This document shows positions 12,149 to 24,639 of a stretch of 64,000 nt of DNA, in pieces (within the stretch, counting starts at the first letter, position 1; each line of letters starts with the position of its first letter). Source of the DNA: Albula goreensis (Eukaryota; Chordata; Actinopteri; Albuliformes; Albulidae); assembly GCA_022829145.1 (NCBI GenBank), contig CM040744.1, positions 10,795,718 through 10,859,717 on the forward strand, in the 5' to 3' direction. A program made the translations under genes and the position numbers. The notes beneath the pieces were generated by a model that was not told the DNA's origin, ran no database searches, and was given only the letters and a program-made list of their open reading frames with translations.

Positions 12149-14394
12149 AACTGATGAAGACAATCAATGTCATAGTGGTAGTTATTGCTTCCCCTCCTGT
12201 TACAGATTCATTTGTTGGCAGCATTTTATTTTAATGAATATAAAATTGGAAACTTAATAGTGAATGTTTTACAGTTTAGAAATACAATATTTTGCATTTT
12301 TATGAGTTGTGGGGAAACAAAATTATAAAGTAATGAAGACAGAGTATGACTCAAATTTCATCTTGCAGGCCTTACATTAGCTTATGATCAATATATGTTG
12401 GCTACTATATAAAAGCAATGAACATGCTGTTAACATTTCCCCCAAGGTGTACTGCAAGGTCAAATCGACCAGCTTCCATTATGGCTGCCCAATAGAGCAA
12501 AACAGACTAATATAACTCTTCTATCTTGCATGAGCAGGCTAATTCCACTTATTGATTACCATTTCAAAGTTTTTAATTTAACACCCCATCTATATATGCA
12601 AGCTCATGTTATACCAAATGATAGCAAATCATTTCCAAACTTTGAACCAATTAAGCCAGTTCACCAAATAAAAACATTGTTCCATCGTGGAATGGCTAAC
12701 GGTACATTGACAGTGATTAACTGATTCCATTAACAGTTGCTGGGTTATATTGAATGTTCAGCACCTTCAAGTGTTGAAAGATCAAGAAGGACACATGAAA
12801 CCTGATCTCACAAGGACAAAAAGGATAGCTTTGCAGACACTGAAGTAATTGTTTGGATTAAATGCTACTAGCTGGTTGGCAGGAGAGCTGAGTGTGTTAT
12901 CTTCCCACCCTGCTTCTTTCCTGTATTGCAAAAGATTCACCACAGAGGTTTCAACAAAGATATTCTCTGTGTTAGCTTTAGAATGCTCTTCCTGCATCCC
13001 AAAACAGCGGTTTTGTGTAAAACAACTATGTTACTATTTTTTGCCATCTGCTTTGCCTCAGATTGGGGGATGCCATATTCCTTAAGGAGTGAATATCTGG
13101 TCTGTACATGGAATATATTTGCATAAAATCTCAGAGAATCACATATTTTCTAAAGCCAACCATTCCAAAATTGTCTATCTTGCATATAACTTGTTGTCTG
13201 ATTCAAAGAACACCAAGGTCGTTGCTTGAGTGCTTGATCAGCTTCACTGCACATCTCATCAGTGTGATCAGACAATTAGGAACATGCGTTATTTCCAAAA
13301 CGTGTAATTTTTTGTATGACCAAGGACGTGGAAAAGCAGGGTCTCATTTATCATACATCTGCACACATGCCTTTCATTGTAAATGGTGTGCAAATGCATT
13401 GACAAATAAAGTGTGTGTTTTTTCAATACACAAAGTTGCATGCTAATGGCTGAAAAATTATGCATACTTTAAGCCCATACATATGTGAACATCTCTTTGA
13501 GGCTGATTAAAAGCACAACAAGGGCAAAATGGAATCCTGTTTCCTGTTGACATTAACTGCAAGAATGTCATAGACAATCCTGTCATTCTGTTTTGAAAGT
13601 TTGTTCATAAGGGTTTATGATTTATAAAGGTCTTCATTGTGCCAGATTGTCATTGCACTGTTCTTTATGTGCTGTTAAAATGCAAGCATTAGCAACTAAT
13701 GACATGTTACATATAAAATGGATTTTTGCATGAGCACAGAGGTTGAGCATAGCCTTTAGATGGGCACGATATCTGAAATGCACTGGTTGGCATTATCCTT
13801 GTTGGTACAGTGGATTATGGAAATCAAACCATGAAGGAACATTAAAGGAAGGCAAAATCCTCCCCACAGAAATTCATCCAAATTATTTGGTGAATAAATA
13901 AAGCCAAACCTTATATTTTTCAACATGTGTTCTGCAGCAGAGCAAAAGCATATTATGATTTGAGTTTGTAATTGCTGAAATAGTTTTCAATGGGATTTGC
14001 TGTCACCCTTTCGTACAGGCCGTGTGAACTTTAGCACATCGGTGAAGTCATCAGCTTTATGTTCTACAGCCTCAGAAAAGAGAATGCTAGTCTTCCCCTT
14101 GCTCTCCTTTCCTGTGAGTGTAAATCACCTTCAAACCAACCATCCCTTTTTCATTCTGTGGAGTATCCACCACTCTGACAAAGCCAAAATAAAAGCACAT
14201 GCAATTTTCTGCCAAGTAATAGTTTTCTAATCTTAGCTCAGCTGTATCACCACTGCCAAGACCATGAAACAAAACATTTTTTCTTATTTACACTTAACGC
14301 ACTTTTATTTCTATCCTTGATTCAGAAGAATTAATGTTTAAGCCTACATTTTTATAGGATTCTGTTTGTGTTGTAATAATGTCAGCAAATCTTC
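12149..14394. other. Long non-coding stretch, no gene seen
   Basis: AT-rich with short unrelated frames. The longest (13108-13446) has no recognisable domain. No transposon ends or tandem arrays noticed. Confidence 0.45.
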
Positions 14395-14480
14395 TTGTGT
14401 TCATGAAGCATCTTGGAGAAAGTGCTGATCTGGGATCAGCGTTTCTTTTTGGCTCATGATGGATGAGGTTAGCATATAGG
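14395..14480. mobile_element. Fragment of a dispersed fish repeat (family not named)
   Basis: Contains GTGCTGATCTGGGATCAGC, a hairpin word (7-bp arms 14424-14430 and 14434-14440), preceded by GAAGCATCTTGGAG and followed by a stretch ending GATGAGGTTA. I recall this order of words (CTGATCTAGGATCAG with similar flanks) from a high-copy repeat in several teleost genomes, but cannot name the family without a search. Boundaries are approximate and neither end is clear. Confidence 0.45.
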
Positions 14481-14879
14481 TTGGGGAAACAGTTGCCCCA
14501 TCATCACCAGATTTATAGGGGTTAAGCTGTTTAAGTTACTCTCATTGGCTTTCAGCAGCCACTCCTGGTTGGCCAGGCACCTGCACCTGCAAAGTACAGA
14601 TTTCCTTTGTAAATACAAGGTAACTGGGCCCCGGTCTTGAGTGGGCAGCAAATTCATTGCACAGAATTGCTTAGAGTAAACATTCTGCCGAAAAGTGCAT
14701 TCTGTGATTTGTGGTGTTTTGTGGTGCCTCTGTAAATTGAGAGCATCTGGAGCCATTGAAAAGGGCAGAAAACAAGTAAACATTGGGAGAGATAATCTAA
14801 GCACATTCCTTGGGTAAATGAGCAGGTGTTATTTCTCTGAGTCAGTAGGGAAATCACAGCCAGAGAGATAAGAGCTGGA
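14481..14879. other. Non-coding stretch, no gene seen
   Basis: A minus-strand frame of 111 codons covers 14469-14804. It shows no recognisable domain or signal, so it is treated as chance. Confidence 0.4.
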
Positions 14880-15210
14880 ACCCAAGGTTGTTTGAGCGCT
14901 CAGTCACTCAGGTGTAGAATGGACCTGGCAGATGTACAAGTGACAGGGGCGAAGGGAGCGAATCGGAGAGATGCGGATATGAGCGGTGGAGGAAGTTGGC
15001 ATCCGGCCTGCGATAACGCGGATGCGAATGCACACTTAATGCTGTGGATCTGCTCCTGCTGCCGCTCCTGTGGCTGCCGCTGCAGTTTTTACTCTATCCG
15101 GGTGATCCATCATCGCTGCTCACATGACAGGACAGGGTTCGAGAAACACGCTCAAGGAATCTGCAATAAACTTCTGAACGCTCATGAGAAATCATACCCA
15201 TTTTCATTTT
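14880..15210. promoter_or_regulatory. CpG- and GC-richer patch, possible regulatory element or non-coding RNA promoter
   Basis: CpG dinucleotides are dense between about 14895 and 15180 (GCGAAGGGAGCGAATCGG, AACGCGGATGCG) in otherwise CpG-poor surroundings, next to CTGCCGCTCCTG-type repeats of CTG/CCG words at 15050-15085. A plus-strand frame of 106 codons (14892-15212) spans it. Its translation is rich in Cys, Arg and Ala and matches nothing I know. No TATA box or CCAAT box stands at a useful distance. Confidence 0.28.
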
Positions 15211-15670
15211 AAACTGAGAATTTGGGAACTTTTAATTTCATAGTACTGTAGCACTGTCACACATTGTAAGATTACAGACAAGGTCCAGATACAATGGATA
15301 AATACAATGGATAAGTAGAGTATTTAGATGAATATTCTAGATATAAAATATAGACGAGTACAGGGGACAGAGCACAGATACATACTGTAATGTTACTATT
15401 TCTGTATTTTTCTTTTCATCTCTAGAAATATGTTGCTGCCTAAGTAGTTGCCTGAATATAATCAACTGATTGCATGTTGAATTTTATTTGCTGTCAGTTC
15501 ATTGGCTGTCAGCAGAAAACATTGTAGCATTTTCTATTATTTTTGCTAGGATGACCAAGGTTGTCCAAAATCAAACTTTTCCCTCTCCGTTTTTCCCCCA
15601 CCCTGGACCTTGCTTATCGGTCCAGTGCAGTGACCCTCTCCTACTGACTCAGGAGGCCATGAACATGTGA
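15211..15670. other. Non-coding stretch, no gene seen
   Basis: Includes an approximate direct repeat of ACAATGGATAA words at about 15290-15316. The last 100 bases may be an unrecognised extension of the SINE-like repeat that follows. Confidence 0.35.
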
Positions 15671-16135
15671 CTCCTCTGATTCTTATTCTGGCCAACTCTT
15701 CTTCTCACACTGCAGATTTGTCAGCAATTACATACTCCTATTACACTACTATCCATACTACTATTCCACCAGAGGAGCACAAAATCAGCATATACTTGGT
15801 TCATACACTAGCAGGCACCCAGCTGGCCAGGGGTGGCTGCTAGAGAGCAGTGACATTGGTAAACCTTAAAGAATATTTCCCTTTAGATCATGCCCTATGT
15901 AGCTTTCTTAGCTCTGATGTGTATTCATGATGGTGGTAGAACCTTTTTCTGAATGCCCAGTCTACTGAAAGCATGTGCTGGCTCACATAGGCCTCATCCG
16001 AACTTCCAATCCACTCCCATTTACTTCACAAAACAGGACAGCCAGCCATGGCACAGCTGGGATTCAAATACAGTCTCAGGACTCACAGCTGCATTAAGAG
16101 TGGGAACCTTCACTGTCTGAGCCACCCTGAGGCCC
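15671..16135 (-). mobile_element. tRNA-derived SINE-like repeat, copy B
   Basis: On the minus strand the right end reads as a tRNA-like head. An A-box-like TGGCTCAGACA (complement of 16114-16124) is followed about 45 bases later by a B-box-like GTATTTGAATCCC (complement of 16059-16071). The body to the left shares ordered landmarks with 3646-3965, so at least two copies of the family lie in the window. The body is long for a simple SINE, and I cannot see the 3' tail or flanking duplication. Family unknown. Old insertion, judging from divergence. Confidence 0.55.
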
Positions 16136-16639
16136 TAAATTTCATATTTGAGGGTGCACCCTGTAGATATGACCCTGAAGTTACATTTAATGGTTTCATG
16201 TACTTAGCTGACTTGGAGAAATATTATTGTTAAAAGTACAGGTGAGGCTTATAGTAAATCTTTAGGACCATTAAAGAAACCATGCAGGGCCAATAGCCCA
16301 TGAAGAAGTGTGGATTTGGGAAACACAGGGGAATATTCAATGAATCACATCAGAAACTGGTTGGCTGTGCTATCGGTGGCATCGCTGAGTGGCAACAAAC
16401 CTTGCTGACACCCAACTTTAAGCAACACATCATTCACAAAATAATTTTTTTCCTCACTGGAATGTTATTCTACTGAAAGACTTAAGATTGGTGTCCTAAG
16501 TGCTGGGGTAATTTCACCACTGGGTAAACTATGATTCATGGGTGGGTCAGCAGAAACATGTATAATGTCTGAGAGTGGGGGAAAAACACTTTATGTAACA
16601 TAACGATGTAATCACCGAAAACCGAATGGCCACAGGACT
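16136..16639. other. Non-coding stretch, no gene seen
   Basis: Nothing recognisable beyond ordinary AT-rich sequence. Confidence 0.4.
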
Positions 16640-16925
16640 TACGGTATCAACATTGCAGCTGTTATCTGCTTTTAATGTTTGTGTTCCCCTAAGTGCTTTG
16701 AAGTTGTGCACACTGTGCTCCTTTAATAGATGCTCTGCAGCCGCTGGTAATTATAGCACTCTTTGCATCTTATAACTCCAAGCCTCTCAGGAACTTCTAC
16801 TCGGTTTTATCAGTCTAATTGCACTGCTTAATAGGACTGCCCAAGTACTTTATGATACACGCCTAATGCCTCTATTAAATACAACCCGTACGGCCTTTTA
16901 CCTTAACTATATGAAGTGGGTTTAA
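16640..16925. promoter_or_regulatory. Candidate conserved non-coding element
   Basis: Compact block of unique-looking, low-CpG sequence rich in homeodomain-type TAAT/ATTA words (GGTAATTA near 16747, CTAATTGC near 16815, CTTAATAGG near 16828). It has E-box CAGCTG at 16657 and no repeat signature. The look is that of a vertebrate developmental enhancer, but this is pattern impression only; conservation has not been tested. Confidence 0.3.
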
Positions 16926-17289
16926 ATGTATGATTTTAATTTTCCTTCATTAGAAAATAAGAAATGGGGAAGTTGATAATCGGGAGAGTAATGTTGGGCT
17001 GGGGGGTAACTTAATTTGATTTGTTCCTGAAAATGTATTTTCATTAGACTTAATAGAGGCTGTAAAATATGAAAAAACAATGCAATACAAAGTAAACATA
17101 CAAATTAATATTTTGTTGGTCATAGGGTAGACGCGTTCTGAAACATTCAAAGGCAGACTTACCCCACAATACTGGGATGTTCCTCTTGTGTAGACTTGGT
17201 GTCACCAGAATATTTGTGGAGATTTTTTGGTCTGAAACATGGTTAAAGTTGTCACTTATGTATCAGGAACAATCTGCTGATGTGCCTAA
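16926..17289. other. Non-coding stretch, no gene seen
   Basis: AT-rich, no features noticed. Confidence 0.4.
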
Positions 17290-17725
17290 AGATGATGAAG
17301 CATAGAGATGAATGTGTCAGATAGCACCGAGGTCACGGGCACAGTTGGATTCGACGCACGGTACGTCTTGATAAAGACCATAGGCAAGCAGTGGACTGGC
17401 ATAGCCGAGCCCCCCTCATCTGCCTCACATCCGCAATGTCTGTATCAGTGCTTGGATGGCAGAGAGCAACAGCTGGAGCGGCGAGATAAGGCTTCTCCAC
17501 AGACAGGGCTTTCACATGAGCAGCTGTTTGTCCGCTGACACCACCAGGATCCAACCCCGTGAGAGATGGCTGGCACATCTGTACCACGGAACTGATTCTC
17601 TCAACCTGCCTCTGCTCGACAGAAACAGATAAGACAAAGACTTATTAACGCAACGCAAACAAAGCCAGACGCTTCTGAGCCACCGACTTTCGGCTCTTTA
17701 TTGGAGCTTTTGATTATCTTTCACT
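17290..17725. promoter_or_regulatory. Candidate regulatory island, CpG-containing
   Basis: GC- and CpG-richer than its flanks (GATTCGACGCACGGTACG near 17348, GCGGCGAGATAAGG near 17477), followed by ACAGATAAGACAAAG and TTATTGG-type words around 17620-17705. GATA-type words (AGATAAG) occur twice, at about 17483 and 17625. Overlapping frames on both strands (17308-17587) have no recognisable protein content. Function inferred. Confidence 0.27.
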
Positions 17726-20700
17726 TCCAGTGTAGACACTGGATGGATATACAAAAATGGCACAGATATCCGTTCTGTTGAAGGCAATTAGTGGCTGGAA
17801 TGAATATTTTGAAAGATGTTGTTCGTCTTATGCCCTAAGGATGGTGTCTTAATTGGGAGGTTAATGGACAGAGCGTGTCTGGTGGTTTACTGCTTGACGA
17901 TGGACATTCGCTTCGGACAAAGGCCTTCTGTCTCAAACTTCATCCCTGCTGCCATTTTACTTATTTATTTAAAACAGATTTAATGACTGTAATGATATTA
18001 AGTGGTGAAATTAACAATTGGACCAAATGCAGATTGTCACCACTTTCATTTTTTAAATTCCCTTAACTTTGTTTAAACTAATCAAATCTATTTTCTTTTC
18101 TCTGAGGGCAATTTTCCAAATCAGCTAACTAAACAGACCAGGTAATTCACAAGGAAATGGGCAGATTTTATCGTCCCTGTGTCTCGCTAGACACTCAAGA
18201 AAAAAAAGATTTTGACTGATGACAGAATGACCTTCTTCCTGGTAGCCTGCACAGAACAACTGAAATTGGAGAGGGACAAAACTAACTATTTGGCCCAAAC
18301 TGCAGGGGAAAAATGCAATAGCACACTGAGTAATTGTGGTCATATATTTAAAAGTCAGGTCTTCCCTATGAATGTGCAAAGATAATTGTTCATTGTATTA
18401 TTTCAGAAATTCTACCTAGATCAGTATTCATTTTAGTTGTAATCTATTGCCTGTTTTTGAGGTTAAAAATACATGTTTACTTTTAAAATCAGATATGCTC
18501 ATGAAAAAAAAACAATAATAAAAGTAATAAAATGCAAATATTATATTATCTGTCAGGTAGTTGAATGGCAGTGTTCATGGTTCTTGAAGATTGTACCATC
18601 ACTAATTAATATTTTCATGTCTTTGTGGTTTAAAAAATATTTGACCAACCATTTGAAGGTTCCTATAAAAAGCAAAGTATTTGCCTGAGACACAGATTAA
18701 AACATCTTTGAAAGATCTGAAATGGAAATAGAAATGGGCCCTCAAGTCTCTCCTCACAATATGAACAAAAGTTCAAAAGGGTCATGAACACATGTAGGGG
18801 AAGTTTACTCAGCAAAGTGGCTGATTTGAGGAACTACATTATTCACCGGACACATTGGGGCAAATATGATTTACTGTATCTGCAGTAAAGAATACAAACG
18901 TTTCCACAGGGAACCAACTGTACACACTGGCTGGTGCTGTATTGGCTCAAGGTTGCCACCATTTGTCTTCATGTGACTTATACATGTGAAAGACTAATGT
19001 ATGCAGCTGGATGCACACTTGGTTCATAAGGAAAATATGAGGTAGGGTTCTCCACCTCCTATTTGTCTGTGTCCAAATATATTAAAGGTTGTTTAAATCA
19101 TGGGCCACATATATAAGCATGTACGGCTAAGGCCTTCAAGGTTTCAATAACAATGCTGTCTGCTGTAACTCAGCAATCCTAGTCTCTGTAAACATCTGAG
19201 GAATACATTTTCCATGCTGATAATTAAGACTTGAGTTTTACAAGAGTAATTAGTTAAACTGTTCCAGTGTACAGATTTTGGCACTTGACACATTTATTTG
19301 GTCTGGAATAGTCATTATATAGGCCTCTCTCACTCTGTTTCATTACAGATGCCACCCATTTTAAGGTGTCATATTGAAGCAGAATTGCATAGTGGATGCA
19401 CATGGGTAGGACTGCTCTGCACACACATGGCAGGCTGTCATAGGATACATATGTCCACATGGAACCATATGATTTATTTCTGTTCTGTAATGGCTTGCTG
19501 CTTGCTCTGATTGAGATTGGGAATGAAATAGTGGTTTGAGAAATTATATATATATACGATAGACTGAGGTTTTATCTGTACCATGTTACTTGAGTACTAA
19601 ACATGCAAATAACAAATTGCCTCTGGCTACAATACAAGCTTACTATATTGTTCTGATATCGTCTACTGTAATGTAGCTAGCATATCAGGTTAAACAGCAG
19701 CTTGCAGTGAAATACCTATTGTTTTCCATCTAACAATGTTTTAGTGTTTCCAAACAGACCAGAGAAAAGACCAGGTGAAACCAAGGGAATCGTGAGATGT
19801 AATGTAATTAAGTCCCTAAACTCGCTTGTGTTTTGTGCTTGATGTATTATAGTTTGGGATCAGCTTTCTTGTTAGCATTAATAACTGCTGTCAAACCTTG
19901 GGTTTGCTTCTTGAATTAACAGCTACCAACAACACGGATTGTCATTAAATGCAACATTATGGTGCCTTACAATGGTTGTCATTAGTAAAGCTATGGCATT
20001 GTCAATAATGAGGAACTTGATAATCCATAATAATTCATCCATAATAATAACAGTATATGCTGTCAGCACATTTTATTAACTGATATGTAATTGGAATGTG
20101 AACTGTTTCTGTTTATAAAGTTTACTCTTGCTTTTGAAATGTAATTTTAATATATGAATTTTTAAAATGTGGAACAAAATGTCAAAAAGGAAAGTGTCTG
20201 GGAAACTCCCCTTTAGGCCTTCTCTCAATCTTCGAACAAACGTACATTTGTGCCTCACAGACTCACCTCACAGTCAGGTTATCTGTGAAGATATGCTTTG
20301 CTGTCTCCCCCACAAACTGGAGTCACAGCATGACACCACTCGTTACAGTTAGATCAAATAGAGGTCTGCTCCTCAGGAGTTGGTCAACTCATGTTCATAC
20401 TGCTCATATCTCTCCTTAGGGCAAGTGCTGTAGAAATTAAATAACTTTAAATTAATTTTTAAAGTTTTACATAACTTTTTAGTCTGTCATGCATTGCTGT
20501 AAACATATACTATATGATCATAATATTTAAAATATGGGTGGTTGGAAACACACAAAATGGACATATTTTGGAATTCATTTCATACAGTTTATTAATATCC
20601 TTTTCTCTAATTCAACTAAAAAAAACAGAAGTGTTATTTCAAGTCTTGCACCTCTTGCCACTAGTGTTATGTAACAACACGGTGACATTATAACAAGCAA

Positions 20701-22060
20701 CAGCCCTGAAAATCCAAACGAATAGAAACTGAACATTGCCTAATAATACAGGTCAGAAATTCAACTAACTGAATATTTGTTTCTGCAAATAAACCAGAGA
20801 TTTTGTTCACATAATTATGATAATAACATTGTTTGTATATTTGTTTTCTTGATGTTGTCCTGACAAACCGGAAAGGTTGAAAGATTAGTAGGGGTGAATC
20901 ATAGTCAGTTATGTTTATTCTGTGCTCTGAAAATTTGTCTAAATATTTATCAGTGAGAAAGTGTCATGTCCAAGGACACCACCATCGTAGCACCAACATC
21001 ACTGGATTATTTCCTTCTTTGAGAAAGCTTTCGTTCACTGAAAACGCTGATGAAGGGTAGTTTTAGTTATGTTAAGCTACTCCTTCCTACATGAGGATTA
21101 ACTTGTTTTGAAAGGTCTCATTTAAATCTCAGAATCTTATTTCATCACAGATATATTTCTCTTTTGTGCTACAGAGTTATTGCCTACACAGTTGTACATC
21201 TCTATTTGCTCTATCAGAAATATCCAGTGGTATGGTATCTAACAGAATCACTCAGCGAAACAAAGCTCTTTTCCTCCTTAGATAGATTGTCAACATGGGT
21301 CCCTATACAGTACGATTGCAAGTCAGCAAAATACTTTGCAACAAAGCGTTGCATTTAGGGCTATTTGCATAAAACATTAATCATGGTGGATATGGTCCAT
21401 TAACAAAAGCCACAAGTACAGAGCTGACAGGTGTTTTCTGTTGTCCCCCTTTTTTCTTCATCACAAACCAGATGTTTTCCACTCCAGGACGAGCTCGTAA
21501 ATAACTTTGTTTGGTATCATTGTGGGTTTTACCTGCAGTGCGAGGAATCCTTCATTTGCAAGATTTTCATGTTTGCTCATGCTGTAGCAGGCTTACACAT
21601 CCCAAAATTCTCTCACCCCATTGTCAAATAGGGGGATTCTACTCATTATAAATACCCTTAGGAGGAAGGGTTGCCAGCTTGATGACATATTCATAGAATA
21701 TTTGAAAACAAGGGGAATTTTCATGATCCCATCAGATTTACAAAATGAAAAAAATAACATTATTCCTTGATATTCATTATGTTGAGTGTGCTGCCTTGTT
21801 GTATAACTGATATAGTTGCTATATAGTTACTCTTAACTGGATGTATTGTTCATGAAGCAAGATTGATTAAAATGTACCAAAAAACATGCAGTATTCATGG
21901 ATTTATATCCATAATATACTAACATCTGAGGTCAGCATTTTCAAAGTAGTTGGATGCATTCGATTTAAGAATGTGCAAGACCTACTGTGGCTCTGAAGTG
22001 CCAAATGCAAAGCAAAACTACATTAAGAAAAATGCTAAATAAAAGATAAACACAAATGCT
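17726..22060. other. Long non-coding stretch, no gene seen
   Basis: Over 4 kb of AT-rich sequence with TA-rich runs (for example near 19545) and small frames on both strands without protein-like content. No clear repeat ends. An 11-base match to the miR-218 seed region at 19833-19843 was rejected. Confidence 0.45.
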
Positions 22061-22067
22061 TTGTGTA

Positions 22068-22081
22068 CTGCCCCCTGATGG
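22068..22081 (-). promoter_or_regulatory. Candidate CTCF-binding site
   Basis: The complement reads CCATCAGGGGGCAG, one base from the vertebrate CTCF core CCACCAGGGGGCAG. The core sits in AT-rich DNA, where such a GC word is unexpected. CTCF sites of this form bind at chromatin loop anchors and insulators; its orientation here is minus. Occupancy cannot be judged from sequence. Confidence 0.5.
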
Positions 22082-24551
22082 TTTGGAGCTTCCCCTCTTG
22101 GAAATTACACTGCAACTACCTTAAGCTGTATTTGGTTGAAGGTAGTCCTAGTACCAAATACAACTGCAAAAGTAGGACGTTACAAATGAAACTATTCAAA
22201 AAAAGATGTCAACATTATTTTGCGATTATGTCATTGGTTTTGATGTCCGTTCTTCCAGCTAGTTTATCGTATTGTTTTTCCTAATGTTATTTGTTTTTGC
22301 ATTTTATTTAACATGCTTATGTTTTCTTGTTCATTTCTATATTTTCCTATGTGTATTTGTGTTCCTTACTTGTTACATTTTACACTTCAGACCCAAAGTA
22401 AATGTTGACTTTTATCTCAGTATGTTGGTTTTCAGTGACAGAACTGAGTCAGTAGTGATTAGTTGTATGTGACAAGGGGCCCTGAGAATGATATCATACA
22501 TGTATAACTTACACTGAGTGCAGTTCCTGTCACATTCACTGTGGCTGCTGTTTTTAATGTTTGTACAATTCTGTGTATATGAGTTGAGCTATATACCCTG
22601 TCCACAGCTCTCGCCCGGTAATATTGATTCTCAATAAACTTTCTCAGTAGATTCACAAAAGGGCAAACATCTACTTAATTGGTCCTGTTTTAAGTTCCAT
22701 TGCAAAGGTGTCTCGACTCAATATTTACTTCCCTCATAAACTATTCTCTTGGAGAGCGAGTAAAGTAAGTGCAATTTTCTGACGTATCATATTTTTTATA
22801 TCAACCAACATGGGCACATTCTTATCAACTCTGGGCAAAGTTACAAAAATAAAGATTGGGTTTTTTTTTTTTACAGATTCAACCAAACATTGGCAAAAGC
22901 TCAACAATGTGCATTTCACTGCAAAGGTTACCTTAAGCAGGTTTCCAATTAAATGTTTTATTTAATATTGAACTATACAGGGCATTGCATTTGAAAAAAA
23001 TATGCAGAATTTAGTAGGGTGATATATTAAACAGAAAATGGCTGAGACCACCTGGGCATAATTTTGAACAGGCTAGTTAATGTAATTTGACCCTGCTGCC
23101 TTTGGTGCACATATGCAATATTAAAGTTACATCAACATAACCTAGGCCAATATTATATAAGGATTTACCCTTAATCCAAAAATATAATGCTCAGTCAAAC
23201 AAAAGGCTCAGAAATTTGATAATCACTGAATTTAATAGGCAAAGGATATTTAAATGGCCCAGGTGGAACAAATATGGCCAAAATGATAGCATCTGAGGAT
23301 ATATTATTTTCACAGGAATTCCATTCCTCATCTATGTATGAAGGTATCTGAATAAGTGAAATAAGTGTTCCAATGTGTATTTAAATATATTAAATAAGTA
23401 TTCTTGTGTGCATTAAAATCATAAAATAAAACTCTACAGTAATCTTGCTTTTCACAGTAACTTCTGCTGTTGTGTCTCACCTCCAGGACCTGTATTATTT
23501 AGATTTCATTCCTCTAAGCACATTCCAGACATTCACTAGGCCTTAAAATGATTCAAACAAAAGAATTCATTTTCTTAACAGAGGGAAAAATCAATTGAAG
23601 GAAATCTTTTCCATCAAATCCTGTTATACAATGGCTTTGTCTTAATCCAAAAAGCCCTGAAAGTTTACACTTCATTTTGTTTTATTTATATTATCATTAT
23701 GGCAATGACCTGTTCCAAATTGAAATTTTAGATCTCAAGACATTTGAAGGCCTATAATCCACATTCTGTAGCTATGTTGACATTTGCATTCTACTGTTTC
23801 TTTTTCTCGCCAAAAGGCATAGAAGTAGTTTTAAATTCATTTTTATTGTACCGAGCACAGTAAGTCTTTGAACTGAATCCCCATAGCAATGCTCTGGGTT
23901 AACGTCTATCACAGGAAATATATGATGTAATCCTAAAGCATGCTGAGGCTTGACATAAACAAAGGCACATGAAAAGGACTATGTGTTTGTTCAAAGCAAA
24001 GCATTGCAATGCGAGATTACAGCATGGTGATTTGTGGATGCATTCTTTCTCTCCATGCAAAAATAAAATCATTCTTTCTTGTGCAAAGGGTGACAACTGT
24101 TTTCTTGTGTTTATTCACATCTTCAGTTGCTTATGCAGGTGATAATGACCACTTGTGGCAGTTCAGTGGGAATTTCTTTCAGACACATACAGTGAGTGCA
24201 AGCTGAAATATCTTGTCTGTACCTGCACTCGAGTAGACTAAACTCCAAGCATAACAATGACCTACTGTATAGTGTGTTTTTTAAAAAGCCTGTCACCCTT
24301 CCCCAAACCTCTGGAAACTACCAGAACATACTAAACTTTCAGTGTAATCTCTGTCTGTAGCATCACCCTGTTTTTGTCTGTGTTTCCTTGTCCATTTCAC
24401 AAGACCAAAAACAAAAAAGGACTGTTGTATTTGGTTACTTAAATTGGCTTAATCTTGGTTTAACTATGGCTCAGCCAAGTTGCTGTGAGTGGCGAGCAGT
24501 AAAAGAAGAGGGAAGTTTGTCAGCAGGGGAGCTGGGAACCGATGTGTTCGC
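22082..24551. other. Long non-coding stretch, no gene seen
   Basis: Very AT-rich, including T-rich sequence at 22260-22400 that yields a hydrophobic Phe/Leu-rich frame (22272-22472). That frame is a composition artefact rather than a membrane protein. No mobile element recognised. Confidence 0.45.
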
Positions 24552-24635
24552 GGGGTCCAGGGGGGTGTACATAGTGGGGGTGGGGGGGGAAGCGGGTGGG
24601 GGGGTATGGGGGAAGCAAGGGGGTGAAGGGAGGGG
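24552..24635 (+). repeat. G-run tract with strong G-quadruplex potential
   Basis: More than eight runs of three to eight G occur on the plus strand within about 84 bases, separated by one to seven bases. This satisfies the usual G-quadruplex pattern several times over; the complement is C-rich and could form an i-motif. It sits just before a candidate regulatory island. It may equally be a degraded G-rich minisatellite. Confidence 0.75.
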
Positions 24636-24639
24636 CCAA

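Noticed and set aside
14892..15212. Cys-rich 106-codon frame in the CpG patch (CSCCRSCGCRCSF-like segment)
   Set aside because: The Cys residues come from a CTGCTGCCGCTCC simple-sequence stretch; no zinc-finger spacing or signal peptide.
19833..19843. TTGTGCTTGAT, identical to the first eleven bases of miR-218
   Set aside because: The following bases differ and no star-strand complement lies within a precursor distance.
22272..22472. Phe/Leu-rich 66-codon frame resembling a membrane protein
   Set aside because: Arises from T-rich DNA; such hydrophobic frames are expected from poly-pyrimidine composition.
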